Assembly: GCA_964494805.1 (NCBI GenBank)
Contig: CAZBST010000001.1
Location: 1 to 64,000 of the forward strand
Reading direction: 5' to 3'
Source of the DNA: CAIYOL01 sp964494805
Lineage (GTDB): Bacteria > Planctomycetota > Phycisphaerae > Sedimentisphaerales > Anaerobacaceae
Length of the DNA stretch: 64,000 bases
Shown: in pieces, positions 37,085 through 46,002 of the stretch
Position numbering within the stretch: the first letter of the stretch is position 1
Layout: each line of letters begins with the position of its first letter
Program-made: the position numbers and the translations under genes
The notes under the pieces: generated by a model
What the model saw: only the letters and a program-made list of their open reading frames with translations
Database searches by the model: none
Told to the model about the DNA's origin: nothing

Positions 37085-37305
37085 AAAAACGCGGGCGACG
37101 TCTACTCTGTAACAGCTTGCCAGATAATATCTTAAAAATTAGCCTCACCCTCAATATAACAATTTCACAAGACATATGATTACTAATACTATCATTTTAT
37201 TAAACAATACTAATATTAGTCTACCTCTATGCTTGTGTGATAAATCAAAGTTTCACAAACATAGGGCTATGATAATTTACCAATAAGACATTGCGTGCGT
37301 ATCGG

Positions 37306-37314
37306 TTTTACACA
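37306..37314 (+). promoter_or_regulatory. DnaA-box-like site
   Basis: TTTTACACA fits the relaxed consensus TTWTNCACA and lies 134 nt before the dnaN start. Confidence 0.4.
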
Positions 37315-37447
37315 TTTGGAGCCGATAGGTTTTTTCCAAAAAAGGGTTGCAAGTGTGTGTTTTGAGGGGTAGACTACAGTGTTGTTTTTTTGGGAATTTA
37401 GAGGTTTGGAGCAGTAGTTTTTTATCATTTTGATACAGGGGTTTATT

Positions 37448-38554
37448 ATGAGATTAAATTTTAACAGGGCTGCCATAGCAGACGCCTTAGGCATACTCAC
37501 AACCGTGGTACCAAGCCGAACACCAAAACCAATACTTCGTTGTGTTCAAGTTGCCGCCGTCGACGAAGGTGTTTGCATTTGTGCAACGGATCTGGAGGTT
37601 GGCATTAACTACTTAGTTTCTGAGGTTCAGGTAGCAGAAGCAGGCGAAGTTATTGTCCCGGCGGACCGGCTGACTGCTATTGTGCGCGAGAGCACGGACG
37701 AAGTACTGCTGCTGCACGCTGAAGACGGCGCTTGTACAATAGAAGGGGCGGACAGCCACTTTACAATTTATGGTCAGGAGCCGGGTCAGTATCCCGCGGT
37801 TCCGAGCTTTGATGCGCAGCCAGACATAGAAATCGCCTTGGGCAATCTGCAAGCCGGCATCAGGCAGTGTTTATTTGCCACAGCCAAAGAGAGCACTCGC
37901 TATGCGCTTAATGGAGTGTTGTGGGAGATTAAAGGCAAGAAGCTGTCCCTCGTTGCCACCGACGGCAGGAGGCTGGCTCGCTGCAGAGTCGGCCTGGCCT
38001 CGACGCCTACTGAACAGGTTGCCAAGGCAAAGGTGATAGTTCCCGCCAAGACGATGGCCTTGCTGGATAAAATCGGCGGCAGCGAGAAGGATATTGTTAT
38101 GGTCAAGCTTGTCGATAATCAGATACTGTTCAGCTGTGCGAATGTAGTTATAAGCTCGAATCTTGTCGAAGGCAACTTTCCCAAATATGAGGATATAATA
38201 CCGGAGGATTATGACAAGAAGCTGGTGCTGTCAACCGAAGCGGCCTTAAGTGCGGTACGCCGTTCGGCGTTACTGACAAGCGGGGAATCCAGAGGAATTA
38301 AGCTTTCGGTTGGAAAGAAAAGCTTGGTGTTTTCCGGCAGGGCGCCAGAGGCCGGCGACGCGCAAGTTGATATGCCTATTGATTACAAGGCCGAGCCGAT
38401 TGAGATTGGGTTTAATCCGCAGTTTTTGATAGAGGCGTTGCGGGTTATTAAGACGGCGGAGTTCGAATTAGAGCTGGGCCAGGCGGATAGGCCCGGGTTG
38501 ATAAAAAGCGGGGCAAATTTCCTCTATGTTCTAATGCCGATTAACTTGGGCTAA
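37448..38554 (+). CDS. dnaN: DNA polymerase III sliding clamp (beta subunit)
   Basis: A 368-residue protein of normal clamp length with three repeated clamp folds. The start was set at ATG 37448 (MRLNFNRAAIADALGILTTV), with AGGGG 6 nt upstream, rather than the TTG at 37430. Familiar segments include PSRTPKPILRCVQVAA, TDLEVGINY, ATDGRRLARCRV and the C-terminal NFLYVLMPINLG, close to the usual M-P-hydrophobic ending. It holds replicative polymerase on DNA. dciA follows 3 nt after its stop, so the two are probably cotranscribed and coupled. Confidence 0.96.
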   Translation: MRLNFNRAAIADALGILTTVVPSRTPKPILRCVQVAAVDEGVCICATDLEVGINYLVSEVQVAEAGEVIVPADRLTAIVRESTDEVLLLHAEDGACTIEGADSHFTIYGQEPGQYPAVPSFDAQPDIEIALGNLQAGIRQCLFATAKESTRYALNGVLWEIKGKKLSLVATDGRRLARCRVGLASTPTEQVAKAKVIVPAKTMALLDKIGGSEKDIVMVKLVDNQILFSCANVVISSNLVEGNFPKYEDIIPEDYDKKLVLSTEAALSAVRRSALLTSGESRGIKLSVGKKSLVFSGRAPEAGDAQVDMPIDYKAEPIEIGFNPQFLIEALRVIKTAEFELELGQADRPGLIKSGANFLYVLMPINLG

Positions 38555-38557
38555 AAA

Positions 38558-38893
38558 ATGGCAGACGAAGTCGAACAGTTGCGCAAGGCCGTCAAGTTAC
38601 GAGCAGACAACACAGCCAGTCTGGGTGATGTCTTAAGTGGGTTTATAGAGAACCGTGTTTCACCGCAGCAGAGCAGGTTTGGATTGATAGTCGAGGCGTG
38701 GAACCAGTTGCTGCCGGTAGAGCTTTGTCGGCACTGCAGAATTGTCAGCGTTTCCGGTAGCAGATTAAAAGTGCTTGCCGACTCACCATCGTATATGTAC
38801 GAGCTGCAATTATTAAGTAGCGAGCTTCTTAGAGAATTAGCTCGGCAATATCCGCAGGCGCGGATACGAGAAATTAAATTTGCTGTCGGCTGA
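38558..38893 (+). CDS. dciA: DUF721 / DciA-family protein
   Basis: A 111-residue DUF721 protein: short N-terminal helix, then WNQLLPVELCRHCRIVSVSGSRLKVLADSP-type KH-like fold with SSELLRELARQYPQARIREIKFAVG at the end. DciA-family members help load the replicative helicase DnaB in bacteria that lack DnaC. It sits between dnaN and gyrB, where recF commonly lies; no recF is present. Spacing is 3 nt from dnaN and 30 nt to gyrB. Confidence 0.82.
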   Translation: MADEVEQLRKAVKLRADNTASLGDVLSGFIENRVSPQQSRFGLIVEAWNQLLPVELCRHCRIVSVSGSRLKVLADSPSYMYELQLLSSELLRELARQYPQARIREIKFAVG

Positions 38894-38923
38894 ACGTTTT
38901 GTTTAGCGCGGCAGAGGGTGGAT

Positions 38924-41371
38924 ATGAAAAACCATAAGTACGATGCGAGCAAGATAAAGATACTTGGGGGAGTAGAAGCAGTTCGCAAGCGGCCTGATAT
39001 GTATATCGGCGACCGAAGCAGTGGAGGCCTGCACCATTTGGTCTATGAGGTGCTGGACAACTCTATCGACGAAGCGTTGGCCGGATTCTGCAGCGAGATA
39101 GTCGTCCACGTCCAGGCCGACGGCAGCTGCACCATAGAGGATAATGGCAGAGGCATACCGGTCGAGCAGCATAAAGAGGCCAAGAAAAGCGCTTTGGATG
39201 TAGTGCTTACCACCTTGCACGCAGGCGGCAAGTTTGACGGCGAAAGTTACAAGGTGGCTGGCGGGCTGCACGGCGTAGGTGTCAGCGTGGTAAATGCGCT
39301 TAGTGAGTGGCTTGAGGCGGATGTATATAGAGACGGGAAGCACTACCATTTTGAGTGTGTAAGGGGAAAAGCAAAGGGCTCCGTTAAGGAGGTCGGAAAA
39401 AGCGACAAACGAGGCACTGTGATATCTTTTATGCCGGACGAGGAAATTTTTGGAGATGCTGAGATTGACTATGACACCCTTGCAAAGCGAATTCGAGAGA
39501 TGGCGTATCTGAACGCGGGGCTGCAAATTACTTTCCGCGACGACAGGAAAAATAAAAAACAGGTTTTCAAGTTTAATGACGGGATTAAAGCTTTTATAAA
39601 GCACCTTAACGAGGGCAAAGAGACCCTACATAAGGACGTCATCTATTTTGCCAAGGAGGACCCTGAGGCGAAGATGACCTGTGAAGTGGGGATGCAGTAT
39701 AACGATGGCTATGCTGAAAATGTGCTGGTCTTCGCTAATAACATCCGTAACATCGACGGGGGCACGCACCTTTCGGGCTTTAAAACAGCTCTGACGCGCA
39801 CGATGAATTACTACGCCAAAAACAATAACCTGCAGAAGAACGAGCAGGGCACTACAGGAGAGGACCTTCGCGAGGGATTAACCGCAGTGGTAGCAGTAAG
39901 GCTTGCCAATCCGCAGTTCGAGGCCCAGACAAAAGTGCGGCTGACCAACCCGGAGGTCGGCGGTTTTGTTGAGAGCGTCGTCAATGAGCAGCTCGGCCAT
40001 TTTCTTGAAGAGCACCCCGCTGAGGCAAAACGGATTTTGAATAAGGCGATTCAGGCCGCCGCGGCCAGAGAAGCAGCCAGAAAGGCGCGTGAATTGACCA
40101 GACGCAAGGGTGCGCTAAGCAGCGCCAGTCTGCCGGGCAAATTGTGGGACTGCACGAGCAGGGAGAAGGCCAGCACCGAGGTATTTATCGTTGAGGGCGA
40201 CTCAGCAGGCGGCTCGGCAAAAGCCGGCAGAGACAGGAACATTCAGGCAATACTGCCGCTGAAAGGAAAAATCCTAAATGTCGAAAAGGCCAGATTGGAG
40301 AAAATGCTTGCACACGAGGAAATTCAAACAATTATAAGCGCCTTGGGGACCGGCATCGGCGCCGACGAATTCGATTTAAGCAAGTGCAGATACGGCAGGA
40401 TAATACTGATGACCGATGCCGACGTCGACGGCGCTCATATACGAACGCTGCTGCTGACTTTTTTCTTCAGGCAGATGCCGCAATTGTTTCTCAGTGATAT
40501 GATTTACATCGCCCAGCCCCCGTTGTATGAAATCAAAGTTAAAGGCAAAAAGAACTCTGAATACGTTCTGAGCGAGAGCCAGATGCATAAGCGGATGATA
40601 GCTCGCGGTCTTGAAGGTACAGAACTTGTCATCAGGGACGGCAAGAAAAGCGAGAGGGGCAAAAAAGTACAGAATGTTTCAGACAAGCAGATGGCCAGCC
40701 TTGTAAAAATCCTTGCCGACGCCGAACGCAACATAGCAATCTTGGCCAAGCGAGGTATCAATTTTGCTGATTTTGTGCAGGCGTATTATGACGACAAGGA
40801 GCTGCCGCAGTTCCATATTTGCGTTGGCGGCCAAGAGGAGGTTTATTATGTAAGGGCCAAGTATGAGAAGCAACGAGACAAGCTGAAGCAGAGCGCGAAC
40901 AAAGGCGCAGATGGCGGGGGCGAAGAGTCAATTGTCGCTGAGGAGCTTCATGAGGTCAGCCGAATCAACGAGATAAATGAAAAGCTTAAGGACACTTGGA
41001 ATCTGGATTTAAAGGACTTTCTTCTAAAGCCCGCCAAGACAGTGTCCGGCGAGGCGATACCGACGAAGTTTCAGCTTATCAACGGCTCAAACACATACGA
41101 CATTGCTTCGCTAGGGGATATCTGCGCCGGCATAAGGCAGATTGGCGGAGAGGGAGTGGAGATAAAACGCTTCAAGGGTTTAGGCGAGATGAATGCTGAG
41201 CAATTGTGGGACACTACGATGAATCCAGCGTCCCGGACGTTGTTGAGTGTTAAATTGGATGATGCAGGCGAGGCAGACAGACTCTTTAGCATCCTGATGG
41301 GCGAGAATGTTGAGGAGCGCCGAAATTTCATCCGCGACCACGCCCTCGAAGTCCAAAACCTCGACATTTAG
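38924..41371 (+). CDS. gyrB: DNA gyrase subunit B
   Basis: An 815-residue type IIA topoisomerase ATPase subunit. The ATG at 38924 was chosen over an in-frame GTG at 38918, because AGAGGG overlaps that GTG as a ribosome-binding site. Motifs: RKRPDMYIGDRSSGGLHHLVYEV, GHKL-type ATP site IEDNGRGIPV and GGLHGVGVSVVNALS, TOPRIM EGDSAGGSAKAGRDR and DADVDGAHIRTLLLTFFFR, and C-terminal GLGEMNAEQLWDTTMNP. An insert-like charged segment near 640-690 separates the TOPRIM parts, as in many Gram-negative GyrB. gyrA is not in the window. Confidence 0.96.
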   Translation: MKNHKYDASKIKILGGVEAVRKRPDMYIGDRSSGGLHHLVYEVLDNSIDEALAGFCSEIVVHVQADGSCTIEDNGRGIPVEQHKEAKKSALDVVLTTLHAGGKFDGESYKVAGGLHGVGVSVVNALSEWLEADVYRDGKHYHFECVRGKAKGSVKEVGKSDKRGTVISFMPDEEIFGDAEIDYDTLAKRIREMAYLNAGLQITFRDDRKNKKQVFKFNDGIKAFIKHLNEGKETLHKDVIYFAKEDPEAKMTCEVGMQYNDGYAENVLVFANNIRNIDGGTHLSGFKTALTRTMNYYAKNNNLQKNEQGTTGEDLREGLTAVVAVRLANPQFEAQTKVRLTNPEVGGFVESVVNEQLGHFLEEHPAEAKRILNKAIQAAAAREAARKARELTRRKGALSSASLPGKLWDCTSREKASTEVFIVEGDSAGGSAKAGRDRNIQAILPLKGKILNVEKARLEKMLAHEEIQTIISALGTGIGADEFDLSKCRYGRIILMTDADVDGAHIRTLLLTFFFRQMPQLFLSDMIYIAQPPLYEIKVKGKKNSEYVLSESQMHKRMIARGLEGTELVIRDGKKSERGKKVQNVSDKQMASLVKILADAERNIAILAKRGINFADFVQAYYDDKELPQFHICVGGQEEVYYVRAKYEKQRDKLKQSANKGADGGGEESIVAEELHEVSRINEINEKLKDTWNLDLKDFLLKPAKTVSGEAIPTKFQLINGSNTYDIASLGDICAGIRQIGGEGVEIKRFKGLGEMNAEQLWDTTMNPASRTLLSVKLDDAGEADRLFSILMGENVEERRNFIRDHALEVQNLDI

Positions 41372-41438
41372 GCCGCTTATTAGGGCACAACGAAGGAAGG
41401 GCACGGCTTCTTTTCGCCAATATAATTTTGCGCTGTGA

Positions 41439-44400
41439 TTAATACTGTCTTTGGCTGGCACGCTCTGTTTTAAGCTCGAGCAATTGTCTCCTAAAACTCT
41501 CAGCTAGTTCTTTTTGGCCGGCAGATAATGCGATGTCAATCGCTCTTTCGGCGGCGTCTATGGCTTCTGAGGTTCTGCTTGCAGCAGCATAAGCCGTAGC
41601 CAGAGCGTTCAGTGTTTTTGCCTTGTCCAGACTGAAGGTTTCTTTGGTCAGCCGCAGCGCTTCTTTGTATTCTGTAATGGCCCTCTCGGGTTGGCCGGCC
41701 TCGAACCAGATTACACCAAGGCCAAAGTGTGCATCTGGATTATCAGGAGCAAGCTCCACTGCCTGCTGGGCGGCAGTCAGGGCTTGTTGCGTCTGGCCTT
41801 TACGCTGCATAGCGAGCGACCTAATCATCCAAGCAGTGGAGGATTGGGGATGGATTTTGAGTATCTCACCAGACAGAACCAGAGCATGGTCTGTTTTGCC
41901 AGACAGTATCATTTGCACGCTGGCGGAAAATATCCTTTTCTCTGCTGATGCCTTGGCGGCGATGAAAGCTGGCTTGTCGGGGAAGACATTCAAGCCGGCG
42001 AGGATGTACTTGAGTTTGTCTAACATATCCGTGGTACCTTCCGACATAAGAATATGGCCGTAAGCCTTGTAAAGTTGCTGGTAATCTGCGAGCCACGCCT
42101 CTTTTTCATCTTTATTGAAGCCGGTCCAGTCGATATGGCTATAAATGGAGTCGCCTCTGACGTTTAGAACAAATTCCCTGAAGATTTGCTCCTTAGGCAG
42201 CTTGGCGTCCGTAGAGAATTCAACGAATGGGAAATAGTCGCTGTTTACGGAAAACTTCGCAACCGTCCTTCTTAAGTCGATTTCGTCTCCGATGTAACAG
42301 CTCAATACGTCTATATTGTTTTGGATGTTTAGCTTTGATAGACTGTTGCGTACATTTTCATTGAGCAATTCCTTTTCTATGTGCTTAGGGGAAAAATACT
42401 GCTGCTGTTCTGAGCCGGCTATCAGCACAAGGGGGGCTGGGTTAGGGGTCAGATACCATATTGTAACGTGCGGGAAGACATCCATTAGCGTGCCGATTAT
42501 GCTGTTGAAGACTGAAGTAGACATATCATAGGTAGGAAGCCAGGATATAATCATCCCGTTTTTATTGAGCCGCTGCCGCGCGGATTGGAAATATTCTTTG
42601 GCATAAAGGGATGCGTTTTCGGCAAAATCCCTGGGGTGGATGGAGTCATTGATTACAACATCATAGCGGTTATCAGTCAGGTGGAGGTAGTTTTTCGCAT
42701 CCATGAATATCATATTTACTTTTGAGTCGAGGCTGTCGCCGAGGTTAATGTGTCTGAAGAACCTCAAAGCAACGTCAACAATTTCCGGGGCGATTTCGAC
42801 GCAGTCAATACTTTGGAGGTTGTGTTGCGCGAGGCAATTAGTGGTTTCTCCCGAGCCGAAGCCGACCGATAGGACTTTTTTGGCATCGCTGTTGAGTAAA
42901 ATACCAAAATGACCTAATATTTTCTGGTCGCCTCGCGCAATGTAGTCGTCGCCTGCGATGGGCTGGCCAGAGGAGTACATATGTAAATCGCCTTTTTCTG
43001 AATCCCTGTGCAGCGAGACGGTCGTCGTCAGGCCCTCTTCTACGAACACGAGGTTGTAACCCTGTGCAATAAGCGGACTCGTCCCGACGAGGGTATTAAA
43101 CAGGCTTGAAGGTGTTTTCGCGGCAAATATTGTCAGAACGGCAGCGGTTGCCAGGATAGCCCATCGTTGTTTAGCCGTTGAACCGCGAGTAAATAGCAGC
43201 CATATAATGCCAGCTATCCATGTGCCGGTCAGCCCGAGAATTGTGATGGACAATTGCAACCCAAGCAGCGGGATAAGCACAAAACCTGTTACGATGCCGC
43301 CTATCACAGCGCCTATCGTATTTGCTCCATAAGCCGTTCCTGTGGATCGCCCGACCTTGTGCATATGGTTTGCCCATGCCTGTAAAGCTATCGGAAATCC
43401 TATACCCATAATGATGGAAGGGACCATGAACAGGCATATGCTCTGCACGAGAGGATTAATCATATAAGGAGAAACCGGAATCCATCTATTGATTGCCTCT
43501 GCCGTACGGTTGACCGACGGTAGCACTTCTGATGTCCACAATATTAGCAATGGAAGGTAAAAAATGCCGCATAAGCCCAGCAGGGATAAGGTCACTGCAA
43601 AGCCAGCCGCTGGAACCTTTAGAAGTTTGGCTAATCTGCTGCCGATGCTGGCGCCGATTACGTTCCCCAGGAGATAGATTGTCAGCACCGCCGAGAACAC
43701 GTATGTGGCTCCGCCGAGCAGGTGAATGATGCTGCGCATCCAGAGTAGTTCATAGCCTATGCTTATCAGGCCACTGGCAAAGAAGGCGATGATCAACAGG
43801 CAGAATCTTCCATCTGCTTTTTTCTCTGCGGCGGCCTCAGGGCTTACTGCCGCGGCAGCTGCATCTTGTTGTTCTGCGGTAACTCCGGAAAATTTGTATA
43901 AAAGCCATCCGCCGAGCGCAACCAGAAGATTCAGGCCTGCAGCAATATAAAGCGTCCCCATAACTCCAAGGGCTCGAATCAAAACAAACCCTGCTAAAAA
44001 GCAGCCGGCCGCCGCCCCCAGGGTATTCAGTGCATACAGCCTGCCTACCAAGTGGCCGGCTTCCTGTTCAAGGGCCGTAATAAATCTGCCCAGTAACGGC
44101 AAAGTGCTGCCCATCAGCACCGTCGGTATAAGCAGTATTAGGGTGGATATTATTACCTGAACAATCAGCAGCTGTGCTTGTGTGGGGTGATGTGTCTGGT
44201 AGAACCAGACGTAAGCGCCGTCTGCGATTTTAAGTGCCCATGGCAGAGATAGTGCCAATATGGTTATCAGCGCTTCCAGCAGAGCGTACAATCGCAAGTG
44301 GTTTTTGATGCGGTCGCAATACCGGCCCATAATCAGAGCCCCGAGCGCAAGCCCGGCCATAAATACCGACACCACTATGCTGGTTGCATATACAGTGTTG

Positions 44401-44567
44401 CCAAGCGTTAGCTTCAGCAGTCGCACCCATACAACCTCGTCAATCAAAGAACATGCCCCGGAAGCAAAATAAACCAGCATTATACAGTTGACGCTTGCTG
44501 TTCTGGTCACAACTAGGTTATTGTTGTTTATGTGCTGCATACGGCACCATTGAAACATATTTGACAT
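41439..44567 (-). CDS. membrane-fused spermidine-synthase-like protein with TPR tail
   Basis: A 1,042-residue fusion. Residues about 18-510 contain roughly a dozen membrane helices arranged like a duplicated MFS-type half (FASGACSLIDEVVWVRLLKL, repeated later as FASGLISIGYELLWMRSI). Residues about 560-780 form a SpeE-like Rossmann methyltransferase/aminopropyltransferase fold (VLSVGFGSGETTNCL, CVEIAPEIVDVALRFF, VVINDSIHPRDFAENASLYAKEYF). The last 200 residues carry TPR units (AWMIRSLAMQRKGQTQQALTAAQQAVELAPDNPDAHFGLG). Such proteins are common in planctomycetes and their reaction is unproven. It is convergent with gyrB. Confidence 0.82.
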   Translation of the reverse strand: MSNMFQWCRMQHINNNNLVVTRTASVNCIMLVYFASGACSLIDEVVWVRLLKLTLGNTVYATSIVVSVFMAGLALGALIMGRYCDRIKNHLRLYALLEALITILALSLPWALKIADGAYVWFYQTHHPTQAQLLIVQVIISTLILLIPTVLMGSTLPLLGRFITALEQEAGHLVGRLYALNTLGAAAGCFLAGFVLIRALGVMGTLYIAAGLNLLVALGGWLLYKFSGVTAEQQDAAAAAVSPEAAAEKKADGRFCLLIIAFFASGLISIGYELLWMRSIIHLLGGATYVFSAVLTIYLLGNVIGASIGSRLAKLLKVPAAGFAVTLSLLGLCGIFYLPLLILWTSEVLPSVNRTAEAINRWIPVSPYMINPLVQSICLFMVPSIIMGIGFPIALQAWANHMHKVGRSTGTAYGANTIGAVIGGIVTGFVLIPLLGLQLSITILGLTGTWIAGIIWLLFTRGSTAKQRWAILATAAVLTIFAAKTPSSLFNTLVGTSPLIAQGYNLVFVEEGLTTTVSLHRDSEKGDLHMYSSGQPIAGDDYIARGDQKILGHFGILLNSDAKKVLSVGFGSGETTNCLAQHNLQSIDCVEIAPEIVDVALRFFRHINLGDSLDSKVNMIFMDAKNYLHLTDNRYDVVINDSIHPRDFAENASLYAKEYFQSARQRLNKNGMIISWLPTYDMSTSVFNSIIGTLMDVFPHVTIWYLTPNPAPLVLIAGSEQQQYFSPKHIEKELLNENVRNSLSKLNIQNNIDVLSCYIGDEIDLRRTVAKFSVNSDYFPFVEFSTDAKLPKEQIFREFVLNVRGDSIYSHIDWTGFNKDEKEAWLADYQQLYKAYGHILMSEGTTDMLDKLKYILAGLNVFPDKPAFIAAKASAEKRIFSASVQMILSGKTDHALVLSGEILKIHPQSSTAWMIRSLAMQRKGQTQQALTAAQQAVELAPDNPDAHFGLGVIWFEAGQPERAITEYKEALRLTKETFSLDKAKTLNALATAYAAASRTSEAIDAAERAIDIALSAGQKELAESFRRQLLELKTERASQRQY

Positions 44568-44811
44568 TTACTTTCTACAATTGAGTGTGGCTGTGAATAA
44601 AATACATAGCGAGACTGCTTGCTTATGTATAATACATTCAGCATGGGCAAAAATTACCTTTTTTTATTTTCCACCCCTCTCGGGCCAAGCGGGGTTTTAT
44701 TATAAAAAAATCAAAGATTTTACTTGCAAAGATTTTTGAGCTTGTCAAAATTACAAAGTGTAGTATTTAAAGATATAAAAGAAGTATTATGGCAGATACG
44801 GGGTGCAAATT

Positions 44812-45519
44812 ATGAGATGGAGGCGAGAACAGGCAGGGAGACAAATATCTATTGCTTCGGCTCTTTTGGGTTGCATATTGTTGCTCAGCGGCTGCAATGG
44901 GAATGCCAGACCCAAGGAGGTCGGGAGAACGGAAGCCGAGGAGAAAAAGGCCAAGCTGCTGAAGGCAATCGAGAAGAAATACGAAGACGCTGAATCGCAT
45001 TTCAAGCTTGGCAAGCTGTATCAGGCCGAAGGGCTGTGGGCTCAGGCAGAGGACCAGTATGGTATCACTTTGAATTTTGACCCTGTTCACAGGCAGGCCC
45101 AGGCGGCGAGGGTAAAGGTGTTATTAGAGGGCGGCGATGCAGCTAAGTCAAAACTGTTGGCGGACGAGTATAGAAAGCAGGCATCCATCTCGGCGGCGGC
45201 GTCTTTTCAGCTTGCGATGGCATTTCAGGAGCAGGGCCTGGATGAGTATGCGTTGAAGTGTTATCAGCGGGCGCTTTATATGGCGCCGGATTCGGCCAGG
45301 ATTAACAGGCAGATTGGCTTTTATTATCTGGGCAAGGGCAATAAGGACGCGGCGAGGGAGTATTTGAGCCGCAGCTTCCAGCTTAATCCCAATCAGCCTG
45401 ATGTGGCCGGTGAACTTGGCCGGCTTGGTGTGGCGGTAAAGATACCGCGAAAGACCGAGAGGAGCGCCGACACCAAGAAGTTGGACAAGATGATAGAAAA
45501 ATCTGGCAAAGGCCGTTAA
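44812..45519 (+). CDS. TPR-repeat lipoprotein
   Basis: A 235-residue protein starting at ATG 44812 (GGGG 8 nt upstream; an in-frame GTG at 44803 is less likely). The lipobox LLSGC places a lipid anchor at Cys28. The rest is mostly helical TPR: AESHFKLGKLYQAEGLWAQAEDQYGITLNFDP, SAAASFQLAMAFQEQGLDEYALKCYQRALYMAPD, ARINRQIGFYYLGKGNKDAAREYLSRSFQLNP. It probably acts as an envelope scaffold; partner unknown. A strong terminator follows 35 nt after the stop. Confidence 0.82.
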   Translation: MRWRREQAGRQISIASALLGCILLLSGCNGNARPKEVGRTEAEEKKAKLLKAIEKKYEDAESHFKLGKLYQAEGLWAQAEDQYGITLNFDPVHRQAQAARVKVLLEGGDAAKSKLLADEYRKQASISAAASFQLAMAFQEQGLDEYALKCYQRALYMAPDSARINRQIGFYYLGKGNKDAAREYLSRSFQLNPNQPDVAGELGRLGVAVKIPRKTERSADTKKLDKMIEKSGKGR

Positions 45520-45553
45520 TCGAGATAACAGTATTGGCGGTAGATTTTTATAG

Positions 45554-45587
45554 CCCTGTGGCGAATGGATTCGCCGCGGGGTTTTTT
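45554..45587 (+). terminator. rho-independent terminator after the TPR lipoprotein
   Basis: A 12 bp stem, CCCTGTGGCGAA (45554-45565) with TTCGCCGCGGGG (45570-45581), allowing G-T pairs, has a TGGA loop and is followed by TTTTTT. Confidence 0.9.
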
Positions 45588-45715
45588 GTGGGGATTTTGG
45601 GGGCAGGTAAAGACATTCTGGGGTTTGCGCTACGAAAAAACTTTTAGTCTAAGTTTACCTAAATTAACGGGGTTTTTTGAAAAAAGAGTGTTCCTTTACT
45701 CAAAAATGGCCGATT

Positions 45716-45798
45716 AGTATATTACTTAAATTATATAAATATTATTATGTTTCTTTAAGTATATTACTTGACAAATATTACTTAAAGTATAGTATTTT
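45716..45798 (+). promoter_or_regulatory. AT-rich promoter with repeated operator for the R-M-like module
   Basis: ATATTACTT occurs at 45719-45727, 45761-45769 and 45775-45783; the first two are within the 12-mer AGTATATTACTT. The second and third flank TTGACA (45768-45773), a consensus -35 box. TATAGT (45788-45793) or TATTTT (45793-45798) could be the -10, with 14 or 19 nt spacing. AAGTA-TAT-TACTT and TACTT-A-AAGTA are small palindromes, so a dimeric regulator is plausible. Confidence 0.45.
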
Positions 45799-45820
45799 AA
45801 GGTTGATTGCCAAGTTAAAA

Positions 45821-45991
45821 ATGGCACCCAAAAAGGATGTTATAGAAGTCGGCACAAATGTTCCCATTTTAGGCAATAGGTGTCGGTGCGGCTATGAATG
45901 GAAGTCAAGAAAGGCCGGTGTGGTTCCTACAGTTTGTCCTAAATGCAAATCTCCATATTGGAATAAACAAAGGCAGAAAAGCAAAGACTGA
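45821..45991 (+). CDS. 56-residue zinc-ribbon protein
   Basis: ATG at 45821 opens MAPKKDVIEVGTNVPILGNR, and the cysteines C21-x-C23 and C39-x2-C42 form a zinc ribbon (CRCG..VCPKC). The open frame extends up to a TTG at 45677, but that part lies across the promoter repeats and encodes a low-complexity IYK-rich string, so the short form is preferred. It is 11 nt ahead of the methyltransferase gene and probably cotranscribed. It might be a DNA-binding regulator or accessory subunit of the module; this is inference. Confidence 0.6.
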   Translation: MAPKKDVIEVGTNVPILGNRCRCGYEWKSRKAGVVPTVCPKCKSPYWNKQRQKSKD

Positions 45992-46002
45992 GAGAGCCAA
46001 GG

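Larger units (their letters stand above)
36804..37447. other. candidate replication origin (oriC) region
   Basis: A 644 bp AT-rich gap lies directly upstream of dnaN-dciA-gyrB, the usual origin neighbourhood. It holds a perfect DnaA box TTATCCACA (37076-37084), TTTTACACA fitting TTWTNCACA (37306-37314), and one-mismatch boxes ATTTCCACA (36981-36989) and reverse TGTGATAAA (37236-37244). The A/T stretch 37184-37219, with TAATACTATC / ATACTAATATTAG, is a possible unwinding element. Genes on either side diverge from it. dnaA itself is not adjacent in this window. Confidence 0.5.

Noticed and set aside
44680..44705. Possible terminator (CCCCTCTCGGGCCAAGCGGGG then TTTTATT)
   Set aside because: The stem is only four clean pairs with an uneven interior, and no plus-strand gene ends nearby.
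45677..45820. Long form of the zinc-ribbon protein from TTG
   Set aside because: The extension is encoded by the promoter/operator repeats, and the ATG at 45821 gives a compact domain.
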